Below, piece by piece: positions 1 to 12,784 of a stretch of DNA of 64,000 bases; positions within the stretch are counted from its first letter, which is position 1; every line of letters starts with the position of its first letter. Made by a program: the position numbers and the translations under genes. Below the pieces are notes generated by a model. The model was not told the DNA's origin, did not search any database, and saw only the letters and a list, made by a program, of their open reading frames with translations. The stretch is from Sciurus carolinensis (Eukaryota > Chordata > Mammalia > Rodentia > Sciuridae), in contig NW_025920104.1 of NCBI RefSeq assembly GCF_902686445.1, forward strand, positions 4,216,001 to 4,280,000. Reading direction: 5' to 3'.

Positions 1-1150
1 AAAGAAGAAAAAAACAACAAAACAGGAAACCTCACTCCTTTGATGTTGTTTCTCCAAAGTTTTACACCCTTCTCTAATTCTTGACTCTTGTTTTCCTTTC
101 ACAGCCATCAGGTAGCTTCTTTCTGTGATTTGTCTAGGGTTTTTAGTGGACATCAATAGGAAAAGCAGATTGTAGTGGGTTTATCCTTCCATATCTTATC
201 GTATATCTTTAGTACTTTTTGTATGTGGAAAAATTATATAATAGAAATATTAAACTAGTTATAAAAGTAACTACATATGACTGTACCTTCAGTTATTTAA
301 GGGATCACATAATATAGTAATAAAATTACATAAAATAATTTTTTCACATTGGATTTTTTCTTAGGGCTAAGGAAAGAATGCTTAAATTCTCAGATCTCTC
401 CATGCTAATTTTATTCTTCTCTCTCTCTTTAGATTTGTCTACTATTCTTATTAATTATAAACATAACTGCTTTATTTTAATCATGTTTACTTAATTACTT
501 AGAAGGAAAATTAGTTTCTTGATTTCCTGTAGATACTTGCTTGTTTTGATATTTATGAATAAATGAAAGAATTTTATATCTTAAAACTAAAACATTTTAT
601 TCTATTTAAATTTAATTAGAGGAAAGTTGATTTTTATCATTTCTGAAACTGATTCAGGAGAGAAATAGTTAGGACTCAAAGTATTTATGTATTTAACATT
701 GTTTGAAATGTAAAACTGACGTAAAAAATTTATCTACTTTATGGTAATACATTAGCTAAAATTTACATGTTAATCGATAAAGTTATGAATTGCCTATTAG
801 TCTCCTGAGGAAAATTATAAATCCTTAATTGTTTTATTATTCCTTGATATAAAAAAGAAAATACATCAATATTTTTGGGTGGATTTCTCTTAGGAGAATT
901 TAAAAATAGACTTATTGCTACTTAATTTATATGATAATATATTTGGGTCTTTCACAAATGTTTTTGATTTTTTATTGTTACTTTGTTTTATTTCACAATT
1001 TTTATACATTATTTTGCCACAATATTCATCTATGCTTAAATCCACTGATTACATTTTTGTGATTGAAGGTGTTCTACTTTTAGTTAATTTATGTTCAGTA
1101 GTATTAGTGATATGGGTTCCTTATCTGATTATTAGATTGTATTTTTCCCC
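1..1150. other. AT-rich intronic-type DNA, nothing recognised
   Basis: AT-rich sequence upstream of the first recognisable CCDC138 pseudo-exon. The open frame at 915-1157 encodes a hydrophobic, low-complexity 80-residue string with no family likeness, and I read it as chance. Confidence 0.5.
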
Positions 1151-1159
1151 TTCCTAACA

Positions 1160-1275
1160 ATATGATGCAGAAGTTGATCACTTAACTGAAATTCCTAAGA
1201 AAAGGAATAAAGAAAGCCAGAGACTAAGAAACTCTTTTGATGCATTGAAAGAATTGAATGATAACTTAAAATAAA
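1160..1275 (+). pseudogene. CCDC138: CCDC138 pseudo-exon, coiled-coil segment
   Basis: Reads DAEVDHLTEIPKKRNKESQR then LRNSFDALKELNDNLK, a close match to the coiled-coil part of CCDC138. A TAA replaces what should be a lysine codon just before the donor; the donor gtaagaac at 1276 is kept. The 5' border is uncertain: the acceptor may be the AG in 'gatgcag' or lie a little upstream. Confidence 0.8.
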
Positions 1276-1511
1276 GTAAGAACTATTTTAATATATTTTA
1301 GGTAATAAGAACTTCTACAAATTATATTTTTTATTTAACAGACAAGTCAATATTAGAACATTTTGGTTAGAGAAAATTTTGATTGCTTTCATATTAATTT
1401 TATTTTGAAACTTACAAATATAAATAAAATAGTCTTAAACTGCTCTTGTATCCTTTTCTTCTATATGGGAAAGAAAGTTAGATGTTTGACAATTTAAAAT
1501 TTTTTTCATTA

Positions 1512-1613
1512 TTCCTTGAGTCAGGGTCTTCCTTTTTCCCAGACTAGCCTAAAATTCATGATTTGCTTGTCTCAGCCTTCTGAGTAAGCTGGGACTACCA
1601 CTGTGACAACTCT
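1512..1613 (-). repeat. B1-like SINE (7SL-derived), minus strand
   Basis: Contains the reversed B1/Alu landmarks 'gagtcagggtcttcc' and 'gtctcagccttctgagtaag' followed by 'ctgggactaccactgtg'. Diverged. Confidence 0.6.
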
Positions 1614-2271
1614 GAAATTTTCTTAAAGTTTTAATTTTTTTTTTGTAGTTACTACATTACTAGATTAAAAATAAGTGAAAGAAAAAAAAATCCAGATAAG
1701 CTGAAATAATTAATTTTATACACTGATTTCTGGCTTTAATACTTACTATTTATCTGTAATTACACACCTAATAGATGAGACACAGCAATAGGTAGGATTA
1801 GGGAACAGGAACCCTTTCACAAAAAGCCTTTAAACTGAAGCATTAGGTAAAGAAAGAATAGAAAATTTGAAAAGACATATGTGGGAATAGTTAAGTTTAC
1901 CATATGAGAATTCCAGGAAGAGAGAAACATGAGAATAGGGCAAAAGCCAAATATGATAGCCCAAAATTTTCCAAAACTGGTGAAAAATTCAAGAAACTAT
2001 TACATCTGAAAAGAATAAATTTTAAAGAAATCACACATAGGCACACTATTTTAAAACTGCTGGAAACTTTAGATGTAGGTTAGAGGGGAAAAATATTAAA
2101 AAGCCATAAAATCAAAGTTTGGCTTTTAATGAAGAAATACCACTTATCTTAAACCTAGAACAAGAAGAGGGACAATCTCCCTTAATTATAAAGCCAGCAC
2201 AGTCTTGAATCTCAATCTTGAAAATATAAGAAGGAAAAAAAATGGACCAGTCTCTTAAGAATATATATGTA

Positions 2272-2355
2272 GGGCTGCAGATATAGCTCAGTTGGTAGAG
2301 TGCTTGCCTGGCAAGCACAAGGTCCTGGGTTCAATCCCCAGTACTGAAAAAAAAA
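2272..2355 (+). repeat. ID-type SINE (tRNA-derived)
   Basis: Well-preserved copy with A box 'atatagctcagttggtagag', B box 'ggttcaatccccag' and a 10-A tail. A polymerase III retroposon, not a tRNA gene. Confidence 0.85.
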
Positions 2356-2394
2356 GGAAGAACATACATGCAAGAAATTTTAAGTTAACAGAAC

Positions 2395-3118
2395 TTAACC
2401 TAGTCATACAAAGAATAATACAGCTAAATGGGATTTAATTCAAGAAACATGGCTTGCTTAACATTTGAAAATTAGCATCTGATTAAAGGAGAAAAATCAT
2501 ATGATAATTTCAATTGATATGAAATTCATCAACAACAAATGGTAATAGAAGAGAATTTCTTAAGTTCTCACAGAATACCTACAAAAAAATTCTGACAAAA
2601 TAATACCTAATGGTAAATTATTATTGAAAACTTGTTTTCTGAAATGAGAACAAAATAAAGGTGATTGCTGTTAACACTTTGTTGAACATTTTAATGAAGT
2701 CCTTGTTGATCCAGTAAAGGGAAGAAAGGATTGGAAAGAAAAAAATTAGTCATTCACAGATGACATGATTATATACTTACATACATAACATAAATATCCA
2801 AAGACATATATAGACAAATTCCAAACGAATAAGCAAATTTAGCAGACTCTGGAAGTGAGATTACCATATATAAATCAAGTGTATTTCTATATGCCAACAG
2901 CAACAATGAAGTATTAAGTGCTATTTAGTGAAAGATCCCATATATAGTATCATAAAAAAATAATTCACTACCCAGGAATAAATCTAAAGGAAGATGTGTA
3001 GGACATCTATGCTGAAAACTACAAATAGTAAAGTAAAAAATGAAACCTAAGTTGAAGAATATGTTATATTCATGAATGAAAAAACCCAATGTTTTATTCA
3101 TGGCAGTTCTTCCCATTG
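2395..3118 (+). mobile_element. Old L1 ORF2 fragment
   Basis: Diverged L1 ORF2-derived sequence. Recognisable stretches include 'attcacagatgacatgatt' (the reverse-transcriptase active-site region), 'tttctatatgccaacagcaa' and 'gctgaaaactacaaa'. Many indels; no open frame. Lies in the intron between the first two CCDC138 pseudo-exons. Confidence 0.75.
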
Positions 3119-3177
3119 ATTAGATACATGTTACAATCTTGTTACTCATGGTGATGTACACTCAATAGTTGGACACA

Positions 3178-3232
3178 CACATATACACACACAATGTATA
3201 TATATATATATATACACACATATATATATATG
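3178..3232. repeat. (CA/TA)n simple repeat
   Basis: Alternating purine-pyrimidine tract of acacat and tatata units. Confidence 0.9.
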
Positions 3233-3533
3233 TTCAATAGAAGTTTTACTTGAAAAATATTTTTCACTACAATAAGTGCTTTTAAGATATTAAGGATCTT
3301 GCAAATTTTACATAGAATGAAGTAAACTTTCCTGGACACTATTAATGTTTAGGGGAAAATGGTGATGTTTAGCTGTGACCTATTTAATCATGAATGCTGC
3401 CTCTTTTTTGCTATATTACTTAGTTAAGTAGACCAGATTGGGAAACTTTTTTAATATGAAAATGGTTTTAGTTTTATATTTGAGTTAAATAAATCAAATA
3501 TTTAATTTAAATATTTAACTTTTTCCTCCTTAG

Positions 3534-3611
3534 TTAAATGAAGTAAGTGAAGAAAACAGGAAGATGGAACTATAGGATAAAAGAGTTCAATCTCATCTGG
3601 ATAACTTACAA
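3534..3611 (+). pseudogene. CCDC138: CCDC138 pseudo-exon with TAG stop
   Basis: A 78-nt block, exactly 26 codons, preceded by a pyrimidine tract and AG (ttttcctccttag) and followed by donor gtagat. It reads LNEVSEENRKMEL, a TAG stop, then DKRVQSHLDNLQ, matching the CCDC138 coiled coil. No indels, only the nonsense change. Confidence 0.85.
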
Positions 3612-3708
3612 GTAGATTGTGAGGAGCAGTCCTCACAACATAATTACATTTGGATTTGTTTACTTTTCATACACTCATTCTTTAATATATGGAGATATAC
3701 TATTGCAG

Positions 3709-3816
3709 AGGAAGTGTGAATTTATGACAATACAGAGATTGAAAGAAGATTCCCATGCTGCTCATGAAATGAAAAGTGTAAAACAAGAAAAAGTACCGGT
3801 TTCTAAAACTTCTAAG
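3709..3816 (+). pseudogene. CCDC138: CCDC138 pseudo-exon, open
   Basis: A 108-nt block (36 codons) bounded by 'attgcag' and donor gtatga. It reads RKCEFMTIQRLKEDSHAAHE then MKSVKQEKVPVSKTSK, nearly the same as CCDC138. This exon has no stop, but its neighbours are broken. An open frame from 3619 runs into it by chance from the intron. Confidence 0.87.
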
Positions 3817-4513
3817 GTATGATGTGACTGAAAATTTCTTCAGAGGAAAATTTATTTTGTCCTCTAGTTTTTGTTTTTGTTTTGTTTTTTTTCATTTATC
3901 AAACATTCTTTTTGGTATTCTTTTACAGACAGATATCTCTAGAATATTGCAAATACATTTTTATTTGCAAAAACAAAATATTTTAGTAGTGTTTCAGGTA
4001 CAGTAACACAAATCATAAGATCTTATGGTTAATAATGACTTTATAATTTTCATATCATGTTAATAAAATTTATAATACAAAGACAAAGAGAGCAACTTTT
4101 GTCGAAAGAAGAAAATATGAATTCGCATAGTGGAATTTCTTTACCTTTGGAAACCTTCAGATTTGTTAGAATCTTTTAGATATATGATGATTTATACTGT
4201 GGAGTTAAAGCCAATTTTTCTTTTCTGCTGATCAAACTTGAATCAAGAACTTTCATGAAAATTCCTTATTTTATTGATAAAGTTCAGTTCTTTCACCTTC
4301 ACTTTTATGAGTTTCTTGCTTATCTTATCCAGCATTAATGTTTTCAATATTAGTTGGCCATATTTGATTTGGAATCTTTTTTGGCTTGTTTGGAGAAGCT
4401 CTGTCCTTAAAAAAATATCTAAAATATGCTAAAAGCACATTAGGTAAATTCTTCTATAACTTTGATGAGATTATAAATTGACATAATTGTTTGATTTAAT
4501 ATTTGATGTATAG

Positions 4514-4669
4514 ATGCCACCTAATAAGCAAGTATATGAACTTCAAATGATTTTCATCGACTAGATTTTATACCATCAACTTAGCAAAGTAAAACATAAA
4601 GAATCTGGTATGGATGGTGAAGAGCTATTACTCAAATCTTCTTAGCAAAATGATATTCAAGAAAAGTAT
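4514..4669 (+). pseudogene. CCDC138: CCDC138 pseudo-exon with two stops
   Basis: A 156-nt block (52 codons, no net indel) after 'gatgtatag' and before donor gtaaag. Readable pieces are NKQVYEL, LSKVKHKESGMDGEE and QNDIQEKY, matching the CCDC138 exon that follows the KTSK block. TAG stops interrupt it after FID and after KSS. Confidence 0.83.
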
Positions 4670-6678
4670 GTAAAGATTTGTTTTTTTAAATTTGAAATAT
4701 ATGATTCAGTAGTTATAAAATTTAAATAAGGGAAAGGCTTGGATATCTTATAAGTGAAAAATATTGAAAGGATTTTTGATAGAAAAATAATCACACTAAT
4801 AGTCACTACAAAAGTTTTATTTCAGACCCTATCAAAACTAATTCACACATGTTTTTCTTAATGTGATAGGAATTTATCTTTGCAAAAGTAGAGATAAGAC
4901 ATTAGTGGTGAAATAATTGTATATTAGAATTATAATTATTCAGTGGTGAAAAACTGAAAGCATTCCCCCTAAAAACTGAAACAAGGCAGGGATGCCCTCT
5001 TTCAACACTTCTTTTCAATATTGTCCTTGAAATTCTAGCCAGAGCAATTAAACAGACCAAAGAAATTAAAGGGATATGAATAGGAAAAGAAGAACTCAAA
5101 CTATCCCTATTTGCTGATGATATGATTATATACTTAGAGGAACCAGGAAATTCCACCAGAAAACTTTCAGATCTTATAAGTGAATTCAGTAAAGTAGCAG
5201 GATATAAGATCAATGCACATAAATCTAAGGCATTTTTATACATAAGTGATGAATCTTCAGAAAGAGAAATTAGGAAAACTACCCCATTCACAATAGCATC
5301 AAAAAAAATAAAATACTTGGGAATCAATCTCACAAAAGAGGTGAAAGACCTCTACAATGAGAACTACAGAACACTAAAGAAAGAAATTAAACAAAACCTT
5401 AGAAGATGGAAAGATCTCCCATGTTCTTGGATAGGCAGAATTAATATTGTCAAAATGGTCATACTACCAAAAGTGCTATACAGATTCAATGCAATTCCAA
5501 TTAAAATCCCAATGATGTACCTTACAGAAATAGAGCAAGCAATCATGAAATTCATCTGGAAGAATAATAAACTCAGAATACCTAAAGCAATTCTTGGCAG
5601 AAAGAGTGAAGCAGGGGGTATCACAATACCAGATCTTCAACTCTACTACAAAGCAAAAGTAACAAAAATGGCATGGTATTGGTACCAAAATAGAAAGGTG
5701 GATCAATGGTACAGAATAGAGGACATGAATACAAACCCAAATAAATACAGTTTTCTCATACTAGACAAAGGGACCAAAAATATGCAATGGAGAAAAGAGC
5801 CTCTTCAAAAAATGGTGCTGGTAGAATTGGAAATCCATATGCAACAGAATGAAACTAAACCCATATCTCTAACCATGCATGAGACTAATCTCAAAATGGA
5901 TTAATGACCTCAGAATCAGATCAGAGACCTTGCATCTTATAGAAGAAAAATTAGGTCCAGTGCTTCAACATGTCGGCTTAGGACCAGACTTCCTCAACAG
6001 GACTCCCATAGCACAAGAAATAAAAGCAAGAATTAATAACTGGGATAGATTCAAACTAAAAAGCTTTCTCTCAGCAAAGGAAGGTCTCAGCAATGCAAAG
6101 AAAGAGCCTACAGAGTGGTAGAAAATCTTTGCCCATCATACTTCAGATAGAGCACTAATCTCCAGAATCTATAAAGAACTCAAAAAACTCTACACCAAGA
6201 ATGCGAATAATCCAATCGACAAATGGGCTAAGGAAATGAATAGACACTTCACACAAGAAGATCTACAAGCAATTAACAAACATATGGAAAAATGTTCAAC
6301 ATCTCTAGTAATAAGAGAAATGCAAATCAAAACCACCCTAAGATTCCATCTCACCCCAATTAGAATGGCGATTATCAAGAATACAAGCAACAACAGGTGT
6401 TGGCGAGGATGTGGGGAGAAAGGTACACTCATACACTGCTGGTGGGGTTGCAAATTAGTGCAGCCACTCTGGAAAGCAGTGTGGAGACTCCTTAGAAAAC
6501 TTGGAATAGAACCACCATTTAACCCAGCTATCCCACTCCTTGGCCTATACCCAAAGGATTTAAAATCAGCATATTACAGAGATACAGCCACATCAATGTT
6601 CATAGCTGCTCAGTTCACAATAGCCAGATTGTGGAACCAACCTAGATGTCCTTCAATTGATGAATGGATAAAGAAAGT

Positions 6679-6681
<3 letters not shown>

Positions 6682-6711
<30 letters not shown>
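6682..6711. repeat. (TA)n tract inside L1 3' end
   Basis: Pure TA dinucleotide run at the site where the other L1 copies read 'gtatatgtacacaatgg'; a replication-slippage expansion inside the L1. Confidence 0.9.
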
Positions 6712-6715
<4 letters not shown>

Positions 6716-6874
6716 ATATTAATCCCTCATGAAGAATGATAAAATTATGGCATTTGCAGGCAAATGGATGAAATTGGAGAATATCATGCTAAGTGAGATA
6801 AACCAATCTCAAAAACCAAAGGACAAATGATATCGCTAATAAGTGGATGATGACACATAATGGGGGGTGGGAGG

Positions 6875-6910
6875 GGTTAGTGTTAGAGTTAGAGTTAGGG
6901 TTAGGGAGGG
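6875..6910 (+). repeat. Short telomere-like repeat in L1 3' UTR
   Basis: Five to six units of GTTAGA/GTTAGG ending in 'gttagggttaggg'. It lies in the G-rich 3' UTR of the L1, so local expansion is likelier than a true interstitial telomere. Confidence 0.7.
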
Positions 6911-7539
6911 GGACAAGAATGGAGGAAGGAAGGACTGTATAGAGGGAAAAGAGGGGTGGGAGGGGTTGGGGGGAAGAGAAAAAAATAACAGAATGAATCA
7001 AACAACATTACCCTATTTAAATTTATTACACAAATGGTATGCCCTTACGCCATGTACAAACAGAGAAACAACATGTATCCCATTTGTTTACAATAAAAAA
7101 ATTAAATAAATAAGTAAAATATAATAAATAAATATTCAGTGATGTGGACAATTTCTCTTATCCATAATTTTAGAATTCAGAACCTACTGGAACCTACTTG
7201 GTCTTTTGGCACAAAGGGCAAAAAAGTTTTATTTTCAAGAGAATTCTAAAATCAAATAGAAAGAAATTCTTATATTAAAGATATTAAATTGATTATCAGT
7301 ATTAATATATTCTAATTAGGATAAAAGATATTTAGAGATTGATGGTTAGGTTCCATAAGAAATACATGAAAAAATTGAATACTCAGAAGTATGAGCAATA
7401 TTGCCTAAATTACACTGTTTTATTCTGCGTCCGCACAAATATGTAATAACATATCCTATCATATATACAACTATAGAGGAAGAATGAACAAAAGGTGAAA
7501 AGTGGAAAAAAAAAGTGGTGGACATCAAGGATTCAACCT

Positions 7540-7855
7540 ATCATTATTTCTGGCTTTGATAATGAAAGACCATGAGTAATGGAGTGCTGGTGACTTCTAG
7601 AAGCTGGAAATTGCCCTTATCATACAAGTTAGCAAAGATGTGGTGATCTCAGTCCTACCACTTCAAAGCATTGTATTCTGCCAACAACCTTAATAAGCAA
7701 GGAACCTGATCATCTCCAACCTCCAGAAGGGAACATAGTTTCTGTAGACATCTTGATCATCATGAACAATAAAGTCTGAGATCCACATCAGACTTCCAGC
7801 CAACAGAACTATACCATAATAAATGGGTTGTTTAAATATTAAGTTTTTGGTAAAT
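7540..7855 (+). repeat. MLT1-like MaLR LTR fragment
   Basis: The 3' half of an ERVL-MaLR LTR is recognisable from 'cacatcagacttccagccaacagaact', 'aataaatgggttgtttaa' and 'gtttttggtaaatttttatggcag'. Old and diverged. Confidence 0.6.
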
Positions 7856-8418
7856 TTTTATGGCAGTGATGGGGGGAAAATGAACATTTATATAGAATTC
7901 TTATCTCCTACATCAGGTATTCCCCTATGCCATTTCTAAACTTACCTTAGAATATCTGCTAATTAGGAAGGCCTGCAGTATTGTAGTTCTGCAGAGAAAT
8001 TCCATTTCCTAGGAGTAGATGATGTGAAGGCACAGTCCTAAGATATTAAAGCTAACAATTGGCAGTTGTAAAAACTGGAATCTGGATCATATATGCCTGT
8101 ACATCAGTTTAGTGGCATAAGAATGTATTATTTATTACACATATGCCTTGGTATTTGATTTGTCATCATTAAAAATATTCTTGACTTAATTGGAATTTAC
8201 AATTTTTGCTGAGCATAGATTCTTATATCTAAAATACTGTTTCACCTTACTAATATGTTAATAAAGGTAAAGCAATCTTAAAGCTTAAGAAAAGTATTAA
8301 TAGAATAAGAAAAGGGTAAATAGAACAAAATTAATGAATTAGTGAATTGAATACTTATGGCCAACATAAGGAAGTATTCATATCATTCATATTTTATGAT
8401 TTTAAAATAATGCAACCC
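7856..8418. other. AT-rich intron, nothing recognised
   Basis: No open frame or repeat that I can name between the MaLR fragment and the ID SINE. Confidence 0.5.
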
Positions 8419-8522
8419 TTTTTTTTTTTTTTTTGCAGTGCTGGGGATCAAACCCAGGTGCTTATGCTTGCAAGGCAAGCACACTACCAACTGAACTATA
8501 TCCCCAGCCTGCAACCCTTTTT
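8411..8522 (-). repeat. ID-type SINE with target duplication
   Basis: Poly-T start at 8419, then reversed B box 'ctggggatcaaacccag' and A box 'accaactgaactatatcccc'. Flanked by direct repeats tgcaaccctttttt on both sides, the mark of L1-driven insertion. Confidence 0.85.
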
Positions 8523-9700
8523 TTAAAAACCTTTTTTCTTCGGTATGAGAATAAGAGGATTAAAGTATAAGCCACTTTGGTGAGTCTTATATTTATTATA
8601 AGAATACTACTATAACTCAAAAGTAATTTCAAAGAGTAGTCTCTTTAGAAATTAACCTTTGTATCCTTCTGACACATTTCATTATGTAATTTATCATAGT
8701 TGTGATCCATTATCTTTTAAGGATGGGTTTAATATTTAAAACACAAAAAGCCACTGGGAATTAAATGTTGTCCATTAGATAGATGATCAGACTGGATATA
8801 CCTTACAAAATTAATTTTCTTGTGTGATTTAACAAGAGATGAGTGGGATATTTCCAAAGAAATTGAGAATAGAAAAATGTAGTAGTATGAAGTAGAGTCT
8901 GCCAATAATAGATGTATTACAGCTAATGGTTATAAAATTGTGGTTGTAGGACTATGCATCAAGGTGTTAATCTAGGAAGATCCAAACCCTCATAATCCCC
9001 TGGAAACACCAAATTAACTATATTATGTAAACCATGACATGTTTGCAAGAACTCCAGAGACCAGTTGAAATGCTGTAGCACAGAGTTCAGTGTGCAGCTG
9101 AAAAGGAAATTCATCAAAAGGAATAGGAAAAATTGTGGGATTTTGCATGTCCACATCCCCCTCCTACAGTACAATGCAACGAGGAAGAAACCCATATCCC
9201 AGTTCCTCCTTTGGAATGGAAGCAAAAAAATGGACTGCATGGTCAATGTTTTGATTTGTCTCTGAACTGTTCACAGTACTGGTTTTTGTCTTGTCTGGCC
9301 TATTGGTTTTTTTTTTTTTTTTTCTTGCTGAAGAAATTGATGGCATAGTTTGGAAGCTGCACAAAACAGGCAAATGCTATACCATGTTATAGCTTAAGAG
9401 ATCTGTACTTTTTTACAAAGAAGTTAGAATGATTATGGGTTTCTGAGAAGAAACAAGAAAGGCTGTTTGAGGAATTCAATACAATATAAAGTATACAGGC
9501 CTACAGAAGACATATCTCCAAGAAAAATTCTGAGAGGTCTTACAGTCTCTAGCCAGGCTGATTGGTGAAAGTCTTCCCTGCATGAAGCTAGTTGTACAGG
9601 CTTGGAAAGGTGGTTGTTTTCCAAAGGTGCAAATAAGGAGTGGGTCATTGGGGGTGGTGAGAATCATCAGGCATCCAAAGAAACAAGGACATTAATTCAA
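8523..9700. other. Intronic DNA, nothing recognised
   Basis: Short overlapping open frames at 8959-9373 and 9433-9667 on both strands have no family likeness and no splice context; I treat them as chance. Confidence 0.45.
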
Positions 9701-9884
9701 TCAAATAAACAAAAAGCACATTCCAGATACTGAACTTAAGGAAATGCAGATCTCTGAATTTTCTGACAATTTTAAAACTGTCTTAAAGATGCTCAGTGGA
9801 TTAAAAGAGAACATAGACAAAACAAAATTGGGAAAATGATGTATGAACAAAATGAGTATTGGCAAAAGGATGGAGACTATAAGA

Positions 9885-10220
9885 AAGGATATATTTCACT
9901 CAGCTTTTTTACCACTGTGATCAAAAGAACTGATGAGCAATTTTAGAGGAGGAAAATTTTATTTGGCAAAAATTTTAGAGGTCTCAATTCATGGATAGTT
10001 GACTTCATTGTTCTGGGTCTGAGATAAAGCAGAACATCATGGTGGAAGAGTGTGAAGGAGACAAACTGCTCAGTACATAACAATCAGGAAGCAGAGAAAG
10101 TTCCATTCACCAAGGGGAAAAATATACCCCAAAGAACACACTGAGCAACCTACCTTCTTCTCCAACCACATTCTAAGTGCCTACAATCACCACCCAGTTA
10201 ATCCATCCATGTGGATTAAT
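9885..10220. repeat. Interspersed repeat, class uncertain
   Basis: The stretch with 'accactgtgatcaaaagaac', 'gaggaggaaaattttatttgg' and 'gcagaacatcatggtggaag' has the feel of a common mammalian interspersed repeat interrupting the L1. I cannot assign its family without a library search. Confidence 0.4.
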
Positions 10221-11969
10221 GTATTGATTAGCTTAATGCTTTTAAAACCCAATTATTTCACTGTCAAACTTACTTGTATTGACTTACCCATGAATTTTTT
10301 GGGGGGATACTACATATCTGAACATAACAGGAATACAATGTCTGATCTGAAAAATTCACTATTAGACTTGATACAACAAAAAAAGCATAAGCAAACTTGA
10401 AGACAATTAAGAACAGTAAAAGAAAAAAACTGAAGAAACAGAACTTAAAGGGCTCATGGGATACCATCACGTGAACAAATGCACACATTATTGGAGTCAC
10501 AAAAAAGAAGAGAGAGGGAGAAGGGGCAGAAAGCTTAGTTGTAGAACTAATGACTGAGGTGGGCTTTTTCTGAGGAAAGAAATATGCATCCAAATGCAAG
10601 AAAATAAAGACACTCCAGCTAAGAAACCCAGAGACCTACATCAAGACAAAACAACCAAATTTTCAAGTCAAAGACAAAAGGATCTTAAAAGTCAAAGACA
10701 AATTTGAAAGAGAAAAGCAAATTGTCACACACAAAGAAATCTTTGTAAGGATTTTATCAGATTTTCAGCAAAGACCTTGCAAGACAGAAGACACTAGAAT
10801 AGCACATTCCAAGTGTTAATGTCAAAAAAAAAAAAAAACTGTCAAATAAAGTGTACTTTATTCAATGAAGTTGTTATTCAGAAATAAAGCAGAAATTAAG
10901 TCTTTCTTGGATAAAACAAAAGCATTAGAACTGTCCTACAAGAAATTCTAAAGGGAATTCTTCAAGTTGAAATATAAGTACATTAGAAATCAAATATAAA
11001 TCCATCTGAAAACAAAATTCTCTGGTAAAGGTAAATATATGGAAAAATATAGTAAATAGCTGTATTGTAATTTTGCTGCAAAGCATATACTCTGAAAGCC
11101 ATAGGGGACTATTAAAAGAAATTAAACCTTATCAGTAAGTTCTGAATTTATATTTTTTATCCCATGTACGAAGTTTTTTTTTCCTTCAAATAATTGTTTT
11201 TTGTTTGCATTGGGGGGTGTAAAGGAAAGCAGAATGTTTTATGAGTTTTACTTTAGTTTCTTTAGAACAAATTAAAAGTTCTAAACTCTGGTTAAAATAA
11301 AATAAAATAAAAAGCTCTAAATAATGAACAGATATGATCAGGGAGAAAATATTCTTAAGATGCCAGTACTCCTCAATTTAATCTACAGCATGATTATATT
11401 CTTTATCAAAATCCCAGCTAGCTTCTTCACAGAAATTGAAGGGCAGTCCTGAAATTCATATTGAATTGTTGTTTTCCCAGAATATCAACATGATGTTTAG
11501 AAAAGTAGTATAATTTCTTCCTATTTTTAAAATTAACTACAGCACTGTAGTAGTGAATAGAGTGGTACTGGCTTGAGGTTAGACAAACTGATCAGTGGAT
11601 TATCAAAGTCAATAATGATCCTTCATGTTTACAGGGAATTTATTTTTGCCATAGTACTAAAAGAGTTCAGTGAGAAAATGATAGATTTTCTAATAATGAT
11701 GTGAGACAGCTGGGTAACTGCATACAAAGAATGATGTTACACTCCTGCCTTAATCCACATATTAGAAACCTACTAAAATGCATCAAAAGTCTCAATTTGT
11801 AAAGAGGTTAAAGTATAAAACTTGGAAGAAAACATGTAAGTAAATCTTTGTGACCTTGGATTTGGCAGTGTTTTCTTAAGTATAGCAAAAAGCATAAGCA
11901 ACTAAAGAAAAAAATTAACAGAATAATGGGATCTTTGAAAATAAGAATCTTCTGTGCTTCAAAAGATAT

Positions 11970-12098
11970 CAAGAGCTTGTGTTGTAGCTCAGTGAAGAGT
12001 GCCTAGCTTGTGCGAGGCACTGGGTTCCATCCTGAGCATCACATACAGGTAAATGAAGGTCCATCAAGAACCAAAAAAATTAAAAGGAAAAAGATATC
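11970..12098 (+). repeat. ID-type SINE
   Basis: 'gttgtagctcagtgaagagt' (A box) and 'actgggttccatcctgagc' (B box), then an A-rich tail with 'aatgaaggtccatcaag'. Confidence 0.75.
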
Positions 12099-12236
12099 AA
12101 GAAAATTAAAGACAACCCACTGAATATAAAAAATATTTTCAAATTACATATTGAATAAGGAACTTCCATTCTGAGTATTTAAAAAAACTAATAAAAATGC
12201 TAAATATGCCCCCTGAATTTGTATAGACATTTACAT

Positions 12237-12303
12237 AAAAGAGATGTGTAAGAGAAACAACATATATCCCATTTGTTTACAATAAAAAAAAAGAGATGTG
12301 TAA
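12237..12303 (+). mobile_element. Micro L1 insertion (about 39 bp) with 13-bp target duplication
   Basis: The segment 12252-12290 matches only the last bases of the L1 3' UTR plus tail (compare 7064-7100: acaacat..tatcccatttgtttacaataaaa). It is flanked by the direct repeat aagagatgtgtaa at both sides. This is an extreme 5' truncation of an L1 insertion into the older L1. Confidence 0.85.
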
Positions 12304-12784
12304 ATGGTCAGTAAGCACATGAAATACTTCTCACCATTATTAGTCATCAGGGAAATGTAAATGGAAACTATGATATACCACTTCACACTCACCAGGATGG
12401 CTTATATTAAAAAAAAACCACATGATTATAGATTTGAAGAAATTGAAACACTTACACAGTGCCCATTTGATTATAAAATGGTATAACTACATAGAGAGAT
12501 AATTTGGTTGCTCATTCAAAAAAGGATTGTCAGGTTACCTTATAACTCAACAATTCTACTAGGTGTGTGGTAAAGAAAAATGAAGGGATTTGTAGACATA
12601 AAAATTTGTATATGATTGTTCATAGTAACATGACTTATAATAGGCAACAAGTTGAACTAGCCCAAATATCAACCAAATAATAATCAATAGATGTTTTATA
12701 TTTATTATAGTGGATTACTGTGTTTATAATAATATTACTATTATTGAAAAGGAAAGAAGTTTTATGCATGTTAAAACATAAATT

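Larger units (their letters stand above)
4937..7141 (+). mobile_element. 5'-truncated L1 with 3' UTR and tail
   Basis: Retrotransposon end covering the C-terminal part of ORF2 (reverse transcriptase from before the FADD motif at about 5110 to the end), 3' UTR and an A-rich tail near 7090-7132. ORF2 is broken into frames at 5122-5904, 5879-6121 and 6236-6682 by frameshifts and stops. Possible 9-bp target duplication tattcagtg at 4937-4945 and 7133-7141. Divergence from the other L1 copies here is modest, so this is one of the younger L1s. Confidence 0.88.

Noticed and set aside
2272..2355. tRNA genes at the many A-box/B-box sites
   Set aside because: All have A-rich tails, no folded cloverleaf and many related copies; they are ID-type SINEs.
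3619..3822. 67-residue open frame as a new gene
   Set aside because: Only the part from 3709 is real, and it is a CCDC138 exon; the rest is intron read by chance.
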